DNA from: Pegea sp. RAD2-039
Lineage: Eukaryota; Chordata; Thaliacea; Salpida; Salpidae
Direction of reading: 5' to 3'
DNA: 64,000 nucleotides
NCBI GenBank assembly: GCA_034620365.1
Contig: JAQGEQ010000110.1
Coordinates: forward strand, 186,001-250,000
Positions 39,157 to 50,588 of the stretch are shown in pieces. Each line of letters opens with the position of its first letter. Within the stretch, counting starts at the first letter, position 1. The notes beneath the pieces were generated by a model that made no database searches, was not told the origin of the DNA, and saw only the letters and a program-made list of their open reading frames with translations. Made by a program: the position numbers and the translations under genes.

Positions 39157-39991
39157 CGTTCCTTTCAATATATGTCTCATCAATTTTATTTATTTGTACC
39201 TTTTTTCAAATTATTGTTTATTTACTTTAGATATCATTTTCTTTTCGATATTTTCTTTTAGAATAAATTGATAACAATTTCTTGTTCAAAATACTTTTAA
39301 AATCTTTTGAATAAACCAATCAGCGTAATTTTTTGATAATTAACAAATTTCAAATGAAGATCTCAGTTCGATCTTAGAATATAAATATTATTATAAGATG
39401 TGAATTGAAAAAACAGTTGGTTCAATTTATCAGTAAAAAAGTTGATTTGAATCAGAAAAGTCAGGAGATTTTGGTTATAGAGTTTTTTGAAATTTAGTTT
39501 AGAAATTGACTATCAGGTAAACTGATCCTAGTTATTAGTTTTTTTGCTTAAAGCTTCATGAATTAAAAAAATCAAATCTTACAATCTACTTTAACATTGT
39601 AGATAAACGAGGTGAAGCTCTGTAACTACTAACTGTGTGCTTTTCTAACAGTGTAAGTTATTCAAGATTTTTTAGATTAGCAGCAGGTTGTAGCTGGCAT
39701 ATTTATGATTATTTAATTTAAGAGAAGTTTGCATCAGTTTTTATTTTAATTGTTTACTTTTCAATGTAAATATTAAGACATATGCTATGTTTCAGATGCT
39801 TCTATTTTCATAGTTGGTTTCTCATAAAAAGCAACATTAAAATAAATCTGATTCTGAAAACAAATTTACTTCAATTAATTTCAACTGATTTTATTCTAAC
39901 TCAAAACTCCAGATCAAATTTGAAGTTGTTTTAAGTTTAACTATTTTTGAAATTGATTCAAAACATACTAAAAACTCATTTCAACATAAAG

Positions 39992-39997
39992 TTTATT
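39992..39997 (-). terminator. Polyadenylation signal of the SOUL-domain gene
   Basis: AATAAA on the minus strand about 40 bp past the family-supported stop at 40041-40039. Confidence 0.4.
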
Positions 39998-40038
39998 TAA
40001 AAGCTTTATTCACACAACAAAACCGAATTTTGATTAAA

Positions 40039-40445
40039 TCAAACTTTCAAAATCCAAATTTCATTTCGTCTTTCGTACAAACGCATCGGACTATCATAAC
40101 CAACAGCGTAAAAAAGTCAAGATTTAGTTCACTATCACTAATACCATCAGCATTTAACAAGTCATGAAGCTTAGAAGCTTCTGCTAACCATTCATTACCA
40201 TCCGCAAAACCTCCAAAAGTTCTACGAATAATTTGATAAATACAAGTTTATATGTAAATTAACTCACTTGACATAAATTTGCATCTCTTGAAGATCCACC
40301 AATGAAGTTTCATCTACAGTTGAAGCAGGAGGGCTTGAGATTGAGTTGGATATAAGAAGCATCATTGTGTAGGTATTGTTACAAAAGGAACATGGTCTTG
40401 TTGGAAACTTCATGATAATAGGAGTAGTCATCTCCATTTGCAGGC
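40039..40445 (-). pseudogene. SOUL/heme-binding protein (HEBP-like), two 3' exons with an apparent frameshift
   Basis: Exon 40445-40268 and exon 40221-40039 join in phase. The first encodes LQMEMTTPIIMKF (SOUL MKMEMTxPV motif) through DLQEMQIYVK; the second TFGGFADGNEWLAEASKL, matching the (V/K)xFGGFA block of HEBP1/HEBP2. After DSELNLDFF the family continuation (AVGYDSPMRLYERRNEIW) is in another frame, shifted at a run of six A/T at 40110-40115. In the uninterrupted frame the protein would end in unrelated residues and stop soon after. The rest is well conserved, so either a recent mutation or a homopolymer assembly error is likely. SOUL proteins bind heme/tetrapyrroles. Upstream exons (phase 1 boundary needed) were not resolved between 40.45 and 41 kb. 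Confidence 0.75.
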
Positions 40446-41049
40446 CTACAAGCAACAAAGTTTTACTTTTTATTTGAAATCGTTTTGAAGTTAGTAACGA
40501 GCAGAGAAGTTGTAAAACGGAACACTAAGATATCAAGTGACAAGCAGAATTTATAAGCAGCTTATTTCTGGTTAAGTGATTGGATAGCACCGAGATAATT
40601 AGTCCTTTATTAGAACATCTTAAACCAACTCATTAAAACTCCTTGACGTCGTTTTTCACTGTTTTTAGGAAAGTTAGATCATTTATTTTAGGCTTTGAGA
40701 TTTAAAGATGCATACTTTGAAAAATTTGAAGCTACTTATCGACATTTCATCTTAGGTTTTAAAGGTTGAAGTGATTTTTGATGAATTTGAAGGTGAATTC
40801 CATCGAGAAAATTCAATTAACCTATTCCGTTTGAATCTCATTTTTTCGCCACGTTAGCAGATGAGAGCTTCTGAATTTGATTTTTCAGTTCTTTTATCTA
40901 TAGTTAGAAAAATACCTTCTGCGCGTGATGGCAAGAAGGAGTCTTTGGTGATGACATAATTCAAACTCATTAGGAAATCAGAAGTATTACTTCTTAGTAC
41001 TTGTATACGTTCAAGAAACAAATAAACTCTTGAAATGTAAATTTAGTTT

Positions 41050-41280
41050 CTTTGATTTTCTAGTAGAATATCAAATCTTATTTAGAAATAAAAGTTTTAT
41101 AGGCAGTTAGTTGACAAAATTAAATTAAAGAATAAGAAATCATATTAAACAGTTTCGTGTAATTTATATCAATTTATGTTTATAAAACATACAAGATTGT
41201 GATTGGCTGATTCATTTGCTTAATATTGTCATCAACTTGCAAGCCATTTTAGTCATACACCATAACGGAAACCACTAAGT
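41050..41280 (+). repeat. Dispersed repeat, copy A
   Basis: About 220 bp that recurs in direct orientation at 57.68-57.89 kb. Shared strings include GATTTTCTAGTA, AACAGTTT, TTTATAAAACATACAA, TTGTGATTG and CATCAACTTG, in the same order and spacing with small indels. No coding capacity, A/B boxes or terminal inverted repeats were seen, so it may be a non-autonomous element of unknown type. Confidence 0.55.
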
Positions 41281-41678
41281 TAATTTCGTGAGCCTTTTAA
41301 CCAGTTGTTGCTAAAATTTTAAAGAAAGCAGGAGACGCAACTCAAGAGGTTAGAAGAGATGTAACTAATAATGAATTTCACAAATTTAAATACAGAGGAA
41401 AAGTTTGGAATGTTTAAGTTAAAGAACGGGTAGTCGTTCAAAAAATACATAAACTTAAAAATAACCTGAAAATAAGATTAAAAAGTAAACAGTTTCTTTA
41501 TTGTTCAATTAATATTTTTTAGTGAAAGATACCTTGGAGCCAGAAAGATGTGTAGAGTCATTTATTTTAAAAATAAGTCAACTATCAAAAAATATATGCG
41601 TTAACTAAAATAGACTATGTTTTTATTTACATTTTTTAAAAATGTTATATTTTAAAAATTGTTTTGGGTTTTTGAATT

Positions 41679-41792
41679 GGGTTTGAACCCTTGCATTTTC
41701 GAAAAACTTAAGTTAATTTTTATATTTTCTTCAATTTAAATAATAGTTCGACTGAAGGATAAATAGTTGTTAGTATCTCTACCAAGTTGTCA
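41679..41792 (-). repeat. tRNA-like remnant with A- and B-box-like strings
   Basis: On the minus strand, CAACTTGGTAGAG (41789-41777) resembles a D arm and GGGTTCAAACCC (41690-41679) a B box/T loop. The spacing of almost 90 bp is long for a tRNA. A decayed SINE head is the best guess. Confidence 0.28.
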
Positions 41793-42421
41793 ATTTCTAT
41801 TAAAACTTGTTTTATGAAGACTCTTTCAGCTTTATTTAATGTAAAATGAATAATATTAAAGATTTTAACGATAATCAAAAAATGGTTTTAAGTTTTTAAT
41901 CCTTTAATTACTACTTGGTACATTTACTTATTGATAAGTTCAGATTTTTTCAGAAAGTCGTCAAACGTTTAAAAAACTTCTTGAAAAGAATTTATGTTTG
42001 AATCGTTAATCATCCCAAATAGTAATTATTTCAACTTGTTGAAAGATTTGAACATCTTTCTACTAAACATCAAAAAGAAGTGTAGTTGATATCAAATCAG
42101 GGTGTTTATTTGCGATTAGTTAAAACATTTGAATACTTACATTAAATGATAAAATCAATGATTTTATAATGATTTCTTTACATTGTGCAAAAAATGTCTT
42201 GTAGTCGTACGCTTTTAGATAGTTACCTCAAAATGACATTTTAATCTTTCATCTAAAGAGGTTTAGTTTGTTAAAAATCCTTAAAAAATGGAAAACTCGA
42301 AGAATATGTTCAAAAGCTGAAATATTTTAGTTAGAATATTTTAAATGTAAAAGCTGATAGAAAACTTATTAACAGAATTTATCTGAGTATATAAGCGCTC
42401 TTATAGTAATTTATCTTCAGC

Positions 42422-45400
42422 TTAATTTGCTGAAGTCATCTTCACTCCAGTTGAAGATGAAGATTGTGGGCGTGATTTATTAAACTTTTCCAATATCCAT
42501 TCCTGAACCTTTTTCTGGAAACAGCAATGAAACACAAAAATTGCCAATCCCTGTAAAAGAACAAAGATTACTGATTAGCTATTGCACTTAAAAGTTTCGA
42601 TAGCTAACTTGAAAGGAATTAGTGATTGAAAAGATGACAGCAAACAGCTCTTTTGCTGTTTTGTTCTTTGAAATCAGCATCAAATAGCCGAATATCCAAG
42701 GAATACCAAGAGCAAACAGCATTGAAACCGCCCTCTTCGTAGCGACCATAAACTCATCAAAATTCGATTTTTTACTAAACTTCTAACAAACATTAAGTAA
42801 GATATACAAAAAATCAAAACTTCATCAATTACTCTACTTTTCTAATTGAAGTATATTGTGTTAAAAATCAAGTGAGCCAATTTATATTCTTTAATTAGAT
42901 CTTATAGAAATTACAAACAGTAAAATTTCTTCACTTACTTTTCTTCCACAAGTGATATTATACAAAGAGATAACAAAAACAATGATGTTGAAGATGAGAA
43001 CAATCGCAATCGGAATGACTACAAAGAACAACATAGGAGAAGCAGATAGCCAACAAAATCGCTCACTACGATACTCATTACTAGTCTCAAGAAACACTGC
43101 AGTTGGAACAACAATAATAGCTGGAATCACTGTATAAGAAACAAAAGTCAAATGGTTGAGTGATTTGAAAGTAATCTTCAAAATCAGTTTGTCTATTAGT
43201 GGATGCTGATATTTTGAAGATGCTAATATTTAGATTAATAAATACAAAACATAAATATAAAATTCATTGTCAATAAACTAACAAAAAGTTTAATATTTCA
43301 ATCAACCTTTAATTTTTACTATCTTCATCTAACAACTATCAAGTCTTAAATATTTGAACTTACAGTAACAGCAAGCAGTTGAAATAAAAAGAAACTTTTT
43401 TTCATTAGTTGGAGCAATCTGGATTTTCCTCAAAACGAGGTATCTAAAGAGAAATATTCCTTCCACAAGATGCCACCACCACGACACTAGTAAGAAGTAG
43501 TGCAAGGAAGCAGTAAAGAGTAAACATTGCATGTGATTGTCTTTAGCATCGATGCCAATGAGAAAAATAATGTTGAAAATTAAAAGAGACATTGAGATGT
43601 TGACAAGGATTTGTTGTGGGAGCTTTGATCTGAGCTGTCTGTAAGAAGATTTGAAGATAACTCAGAAGTTTATTGAAAGTTGAACAGAAAATATTTGAAC
43701 AATCAAGTACTGACTTCAAGTAGATGTTAATAACAACCGTCACCAACAAGAAAGCAATTGAAAGCGAACATCCAATGTAAGTGACAATTGATAAGTAATT
43801 AGGAAAATATGTTTCAGTGATATCCTTACAAAAACAAAACTTGAAAATGACTCGTTCAAAATGTCAACTTACCAATATAACAGCAAAATGAGTCATATGT
43901 CGACAATTACAAACTACTTCATCCGGTGTAGCACCTAAACTCAATTCACAACCATCGCTCTTCCAAGAAGATAGCTGAAAATCCCAATAAGAACATCTTT
44001 GTATCTTTTTCCATCTCATATCTCCATCGATGTACTCATCAGAAGACTGCTCTATAAACTTCTTCATCTTCTCGTTCTTTTTTATCAGGATCGAAACCAA
44101 ATTGTTCTCAGGGATTTTATTAATCACTTTAATAGGTGTTTTGAGGTTTGAAACATCTTTACCTTTGACACTAACAGATAAGATATGACTCAAAATCACT
44201 GGCTGGTGAAAGTTCTCGTTTCCTAGCAACCAGTTCTTTTTCTCCAGCTGTTGTGCAGCTTCAAAAATCGATGCATCGTGATAAACTACTGACGTCACAT
44301 TTAACTGGTTGTCAATAGAGCTCTGGTTAGAGAGCTCCTGTAAAAGGTCAACTTCCAAAATTGCATAAGAAGATTTTTTTAACGAGTTGCTTCTAATATT
44401 GTTCTTCCAGATCGTTAGACTTCTTAGATTTGAAACTCTGAGAGCTTGCATTTGAAAGTCTGAATATTTGATCTTATAAGTTCTCTGAAAAGTTGAACAA
44501 ATCGTGAAAATTATTTAAATAGAAAAAGTCGGAAAAAGTTTTTACATTTTCAAAGTTGTAGTTTTCCAAGGAGCACTCAACTATCAGCAAGACTTCATTA
44601 ATCTTTTTCGGATCATTTGCAAGTAGATTTTCGGTTGACGTCATTGAGATATTTTGCATTTTCTGGGCCAAATTATTGAGATCTGTTCCGCATGTTGTAA
44701 CATTTATTGAAAAGTGCCTTACTACTGATCCAAGCAACTTGGAAACTTCTGTACGATTAGTAACTTGAAAAAATAGAAAATTTTCAAATTTCGAATTAAT
44801 TTGGAGGATTTTCTTTTACAAATTTCATATTTGTTTTTAAATTTATTTCTGTACAATTTACCTGTATTTTGACAAATAAAGCATTTTTGTTGTAAGCAAT
44901 ATGCATTTTGCCATTCAGCACCACGCGATAGGTTGATACATAAACCTTCATCTTTATAGGGTTCTTCGCTATCAAAGTTATCATAGCTGCAAGCAATATA
45001 TAGTAGAAGTTGCCTCCTGTAAACTTATCAATACCTTACACCCCTCTTCCACTTAGTTTTATTATTCCATAAACCAGATACCAAAGAATTGTTGTTAAGT
45101 TTCAAACCAATCCATATTCCATCAGAAGCTTTGTCAAAATTGTGTATTTTTTTATTGATAACAAATCTTTTCACTAAAAATTGAGTTTCTCTATTTGTAA
45201 TTTCAGCTAGTTTTGAACCACCTTTGATACAAATAGAAGCTGCTTTATTGTAATTTGCAGCTTTAGAAGATAATCTGAATCGAATATTATTCGATGTAAT
45301 AGAAGCTTTGAAATTGTCATTTGAAATCCATTTTACATCTGAGCAGAACACTAAAAATAGAAATCAATTTCATTTAGAATTCAGTAGCTTTAAAAGTTAA

Positions 45401-45489
45401 TCACAAAATTTACAAAATGTTATTTATGTTGACATACCTCTTGTAAGTTGAAAGTAGATAAAATATGAAAACAAAATTACTTTTTTCAT
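42422..45489 (-). CDS. Adhesion GPCR with C-type lectin domain, copy 1, complete, 733 aa
   Basis: Ten exons, all GT-AG: 45489-45438, 45350-45035, 44986-44862, 44763-44546, 44484-43873, 43824-43715, 43638-43364, 43129-42939, 42782-42609 and 42550-42422. Order: signal peptide (MKKVILFSYFIYFQ); C-type lectin domain in exons 2-3 (WIGLKL, then GLCINL...AEW...CFICQ); GAIN domain in exons 4-5; GPS (SYWDFQLSSWKSDGC...CNCRHMT, cleavage predicted between M434 and T435); seven helices in exons 6-10 (TM6 FALGIPWIFGY, TM7 SFQGLAIFVFHCCF). These are cell-surface receptors with a self-cleaved ectodomain acting as tether for a signalling 7TM part. The ligand is unknown. It faces its twin at 50.6-53.6 kb head to head. 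The lectin part differs strongly from the twin, while the rest is almost the same. No usual EPN/QPD sugar-binding motif is seen. Confidence 0.93.
44862..44986 (-). other. Divergent lectin exon 3 of adhesion GPCR copy 1
   Basis: 125 nt in the same phase as its counterpart at 51087-51211 but with about 17 of 41 residues shared, mainly the fold-defining Cys, Trp and hydrophobic positions (C-I-L, AEW, N, C, FICQ). The flanking introns are also unalike. It codes the long-loop half of the C-type lectin domain, the usual ligand-contact surface. Confidence 0.85.
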
Positions 45490-46282
45490 ACTTAAACGTC
45501 AAACTTAGTCAAGTATTTTGCTAAAAACTTATTTAATAAACTGTAAAATAAGTGGCTTTATTTAACTACTTTAGTAAGCTATGGTAAGGACATAATTAAT
45601 ATAAAAAAGCTTGTTTTATGTTCCAAATAAGACTACTACTTTATATGATACTTTGATAAATTGTTGTGGAGTAATTAGATATCTTGAAATTGAAAAATTT
45701 CACAAAAACTTTTTGGTACAAAACTTCAAATGAATAAAAAGATTTAATATCATGATGCCAGCCTCAAGTATTGTGATATGTACCCTCTACCAGGTACTCA
45801 AAGTACTGAGATGGTGAACAGTTGAAAGTTTTATGCTGATCTGAGCTAGATTTAAGATTCATCTTAAGTTATCTTTTGATACTTTAGAAATCAGAATGCC
45901 AAATATGCTACAAATCAGAACCAAAATTAAAATAGTAAAAGGTTTCTTGGCAATCAGTAGAGACGCAGTCCTTAAGACAGATGAAAACTTACAGCACAAT
46001 TGAATTAAACCTGTCTGGTTACCAATTAATTTCAAAAATAGTAATTAAGCTTCATAAAAACTAGATATAATTTCTTTAAATGAAATAGATCCGAAAAGTG
46101 GTTTCAACAAACTCAAATTCTTCAATTTGTAAATTCATAATGCATTTAACCTGTTTAAGATGAAAACGGAAATGTCGTTTTTTTCATGTGGGACCGTGAA
46201 ATGACAAACTGGTATTACGCAAAAGGTTGCTCTAAATATAATTAGATTAAATAGAAAATTATCTGAAGAAAAACAGAAGAGT

Positions 46283-49200
46283 ATTACGAATGTCATTAAA
46301 AGAAACATGACAACAAACTTGACTCATTTTCTAAACAAACAAATCTAACAAGTTTTAAACTTTTTGCGGTTTAAAAATATTTTAATTCTAAAATGAAAAC
46401 TTTTCAATCTTAATGGAAGGAAGTTTCGAAAATCTGTAAACAATTTTTTGTACTTAGGTATTGTATATTGTAATGATAAAACATAAAAAGTGATTTACTC
46501 ATTTCCTATATATACAGAACTTGATTTAAGTTCAGTTTTGGTTTTATCTTTTAGTTATGATGAGTTTAAAAATTTGTATAATAAAATAATAATAATTTTG
46601 TAATTTTAAATTAATTTCAATTTTGATAAAAAATGAAATCGAGCTTCAGTCTAAACTTTTAAATTACCATCTTCTCCTTTCTTGAAATATTGCTGGATAC
46701 ATATGAGATGTGAAATCTTCATATTAATGACTTCACAGGACTTCTGGGTGACAAAGATAAAAAAGAAGTAATATTACCAAAACAATAGCATTAAGTATCA
46801 TCAATAAACTTTCAAAGTATTAAACTTAACATTGTTAAATTAGGAAACTTTACAAATATTGTTTTGTTTTATATACAATCTAATTTTAACTTTAATACCT
46901 TTAACCTTTAAGACGATGTATCCAAATAGTAGCAAAATTTAGCTAATTCATGATTAGGTTTTTATTGAAAGTTATTCAACTCTGATAAAAACTTTATTTT
47001 ATTCATTTTTATTTACTTATTTCGATAAATGCAAAGGAGGGTGCCTGAAAATAGCACCTCCCGCTAACACACATTCTCACAAATAACATCTATTTAGTCA
47101 AAAATATAGAAAGTAAAAGATGTAGAACTTGGCATTTCAGTAGTCCTCAAAGCATATAGCAGTGAACAATTACATGGAATGTTAATAATATAAAAAAGAG
47201 AAAAAAATCACAGTTTATAAATGACAATGTTGGCAATATTATACCGGATCAACTTCTTTTTGAACAACGCGAGCGACTTCGAGATGACAATGTCTGATGG
47301 CAGCTGGTTCCATGTACTTATTGTGCGGTATGAGAAAAAATCGCTCTGATTAATGTGCCAGGTGATATAGGCTTATTAAGATATAATGAGTGTCATATGA
47401 CTTGAGGGAAGGACTAATGGAAAAAAAACATCAAACTGAAGGTCAATTAAATTGTGGGTAATTTAAAAAATAAGAATTAAGTCGTATTCAATTCGTCGAA
47501 TTTCCAAAGTATCTAAATTGAAGAAGGTGAGACGATGTTTATAACTATTGTATTTAATATTAAGTTTCCTGCATACTAATCTCGTAAATGTGACCTGAAC
47601 GGATTCGATTTTTTTTGATATCACTAACTTGATATGGCATCCATACACTAACATTGTATTCAAGAATTGGACGTACGTACAATTTGAAAAGATTGATAAA
47701 AAAGCATAGGTCCTTAGAATTAAAGGTCCTTATAATAAGGAAGACAAGGTTGATTGACTTTCCAAAGATTTTGGAAACATAACTCTGTCATTTAAAGTCA
47801 GATGATAGAGTAATGCCAAGGTCTAGGACCGAAGATACTCGTTGAATAATATTAACTTTAAAAAATAACATACGAAATCAAAATATCTTTATATATTATA
47901 TTTAATGTAATATTTAAAGGCAAAACCAGCAGCACTAATATTATTTACGGAGTATTTTCTTAAAAGAGTAAATAGAAAAATAAGAGTTTTTAAAAGAGCG
48001 CGTCAATCCAAATGTATTTTTGCAAGAAGAATATTGAGTTATCAAATTGAATTTCTGTGTTCTTGGTAATTTGATTTTTATCTGGAGTTAGTTTTACATA
48101 TCATTTGAAAAGGTTGTTTTAAAATTGACCAAAACATATAAACATAATGTTCTAAATTTTCCAAACTTGAGATAGTTTTAGGTTTTTATATTCTCTTTTC
48201 AATGTTTAGTAACATTTATATGTTAGTTTATAGAAAAATTTAAAGTTTTCAAAAAAATTGTTTACTGATTTTACGGGGTGACTTTTTTACTAAAATACTT
48301 CTCACTTTTTCAATTTGCGAGATTATTTGCTTATTATAAATGTAAATTCTAATTTGAGGATTATATAAGAATATCTTAATAAAAATTATTTAAATAAAAT
48401 TAGTGTAAGTTTCAGAAGACAAAGCCAAAAATTAGAATTATTTAGTCTCAAATCTATTAAAACTCCGTTTTAAGGATTAATCTTTTGAAGACTATAGTTT
48501 TAATTTTCTCTTCGATCGAGCCAAATACAAACTTAAAATAATTTTGTAATACGAGTATTGAATATTTCAAATAATTTTTTGTCTGTTCTATCAAAGGTTT
48601 ATAGAATATATGTTATTCTAAACCATTCTGATTCTTATTTTTCATCACTGCAAAAGCAGCATTAAAGAAATAATCTTTTGCTACTAAACTATTCCAAATG
48701 TTATCTACTCATGCTCTTAGGGTTTTAAAAAATGTGCAACAAAATTAAATCAAAATAATATCAAATAAATATGGTGGTAAAAACTTACTTGGTCTTAAAA
48801 AGGTGATGATAAAGCTTTTATCATGGAACATTTTGGTTTATATTAATGAAAATGATGGCAAGAACCGGTGTTGAAAAGTTGACTAAAAAGGAGTAAATTT
48901 TGTTAATACATGTTTAGCTTGCTGAGGATGAAGCAACGGATTTCAGGTTTTTGTGAAAATATAAATTTGATAAATTTAATTTAGATTTGAAAATATGGTA
49001 AACTAATCTGTTGAAAACGTAATACAGAGTAGTTATTGGAATTTTAAATAAGCATAAAGTACAATAGATTAAAGAACTTAAAAGTACATAAAGATATTGA
49101 TTTTTTTATATAGTCTGTTCAGTTTTCTTTAATATTTTGTTTCAAAATAAAATAATCAAATCAAATTCAGATATAAATTAAATATAGAAGAATATAAGAA

Positions 49201-49795
49201 GAGTTATACATTTATCGGACTATACTCATATAGAAGATATTAGATTTAAAATGCTCATATAACGAATAGCTGTTTTTTTATCTTTTCATAATAAAAGGAT
49301 TGAAATATAACTTGCAGTTATACTGGTTATTACACTAAAAGAGATGTTAATTTATGTTTCTTAACTAAGTTCGTTTTAGACAAATAGCATTTACTTCTAG
49401 CAGAAAGCAATATGAAGTAGTTATTGTTATCATCAATTTGCTTTAAACATTTTTTTTTACTTAATTGAAGCAAATAAATAATAAACGGTTAGACTTTTAT
49501 TAATTAGAAACCGCTTTCTTTTCAGACTTGAATAACTTTAAATAAAGGCATCAATTACTAGAAGTTCATCTACAAACTTAAATAATAACAACTTATTAAA
49601 GTTACATGTAAAAAATTAAATAAAGTATGTATAGAAATTTATAAATATTTCTTATTTATTTGTTTTTTTTTCTTTATTTCAAATATAACAAACTTTATCG
49701 ATTTCAAAACTTTCTTATAAAATGAAATGAAAAGTTTTTCAAATACCCACATGAAGTAAAGATATTAATGAAGAAAATGTGGTAGGAAAAATTAA
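46283..49795. other. Spacer between the inverted repeat arms
   Basis: About 3.5 kb of AT-rich DNA that is not palindromic. It holds the truncated LINE copy at 47.0-47.86 kb. I see no further gene and no leftover lectin exon. Both receptor promoters must be in the arms or at the spacer edges. Confidence 0.6.
47014..47855 (-). mobile_element. 5'-truncated LINE copy, same family as the 29.8-33.96 kb element
   Basis: About 840 bp matching the last part of the first LINE in reverse orientation, from ATTATTCAACGAGTATC to the terminal hairpin and AATAAGTAA end. The fragment MNTMLVYG... is close to the 33.29 kb counterpart, with IESVQ and FNLDTLEIRRI kept. The clean 3' end and missing 5' part are typical of incomplete target-primed reverse transcription. 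Confidence 0.85.
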
Positions 49796-50588
49796 ACTCT
49801 TCTGTTTTTCTTCAGATAATTTTCTATTTAATTTACTTATAATTAAAGCAACCCTCTGCGTAATACCAGTTTGTCATTTCACGGTCTCACATGAAAAAAA
49901 CTACATTTCCGTTTTCATCTTAAACAGGTTAAATGCTTTATGAATTTACAAATTGAAGAAATTGAGTTTGTTGAAACCACTTTTCGGATCTATTTCATTT
50001 AAAGAAATTATATCTAGTTTTTATGAAGCTTAATTACTATTTTTGAAATTAATTGGTAACCAGACAGGTTTAATTCAATTGTGCTGTAAGTTTTCATCTG
50101 TCTTAAGGACTGCGTCTCTACTGATTGCCAAGAAACCTTTTACTATTTTAATTTTGGTTCTGATTTGTAGCATATTTGGCATTCTGATTTCTAAAGTATC
50201 AAAAGATAACTTAAGATGAATCTTAAATCTAGCTCAGATCAGCATAAAACTTTCAACTGTTCACCATCTCAGTACTTTGAGTACCTGGTAGAGGGTACAT
50301 ATCACAATACTTGAGGCTGGCATCATGATATTAAATCTTTTTATTCATTTGAAGTTTTGTACCAAAAAGTTTTTGTGAAAGTTTTCAATTTCAAGATATC
50401 TAATTACTTCACAACAATTTATCAAAGTATCATATAAAGTAGTAGTCTTATTTGGAACATAAAACAAGCTTTTTTATATTAATTATGTCCTTACCATAGC
50501 TTACTAAAGTAGTTAAATAAAGCCACTTATTTTACAGTTTATTAAATAAGTTTTTAGCAAAATACTTGACTAAGTTTGACGTTTAAGT

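Larger units (their letters stand above)
42384..46282 (-). repeat. Inverted repeat, left arm (~3.9 kb)
   Basis: This arm is the reverse complement of 49796-53681. Similarity begins and ends abruptly: the outer edge is at a CTCAG string and the inner edge at CAGAAGAGT. It covers a complete adhesion GPCR gene, about 0.8 kb upstream of its start and ~40 bp past its stop. Most of the arm differs from its partner at only a few percent of positions, introns included, except for two tracts in the lectin-domain exons. Confidence 0.92.

Noticed and set aside
42952-43137. Frames antisense to receptor exon 8 (and its mirror at 52925-53110)
   Set aside because: Identical in both arms only because the sense exon is identical; no independent coding evidence.
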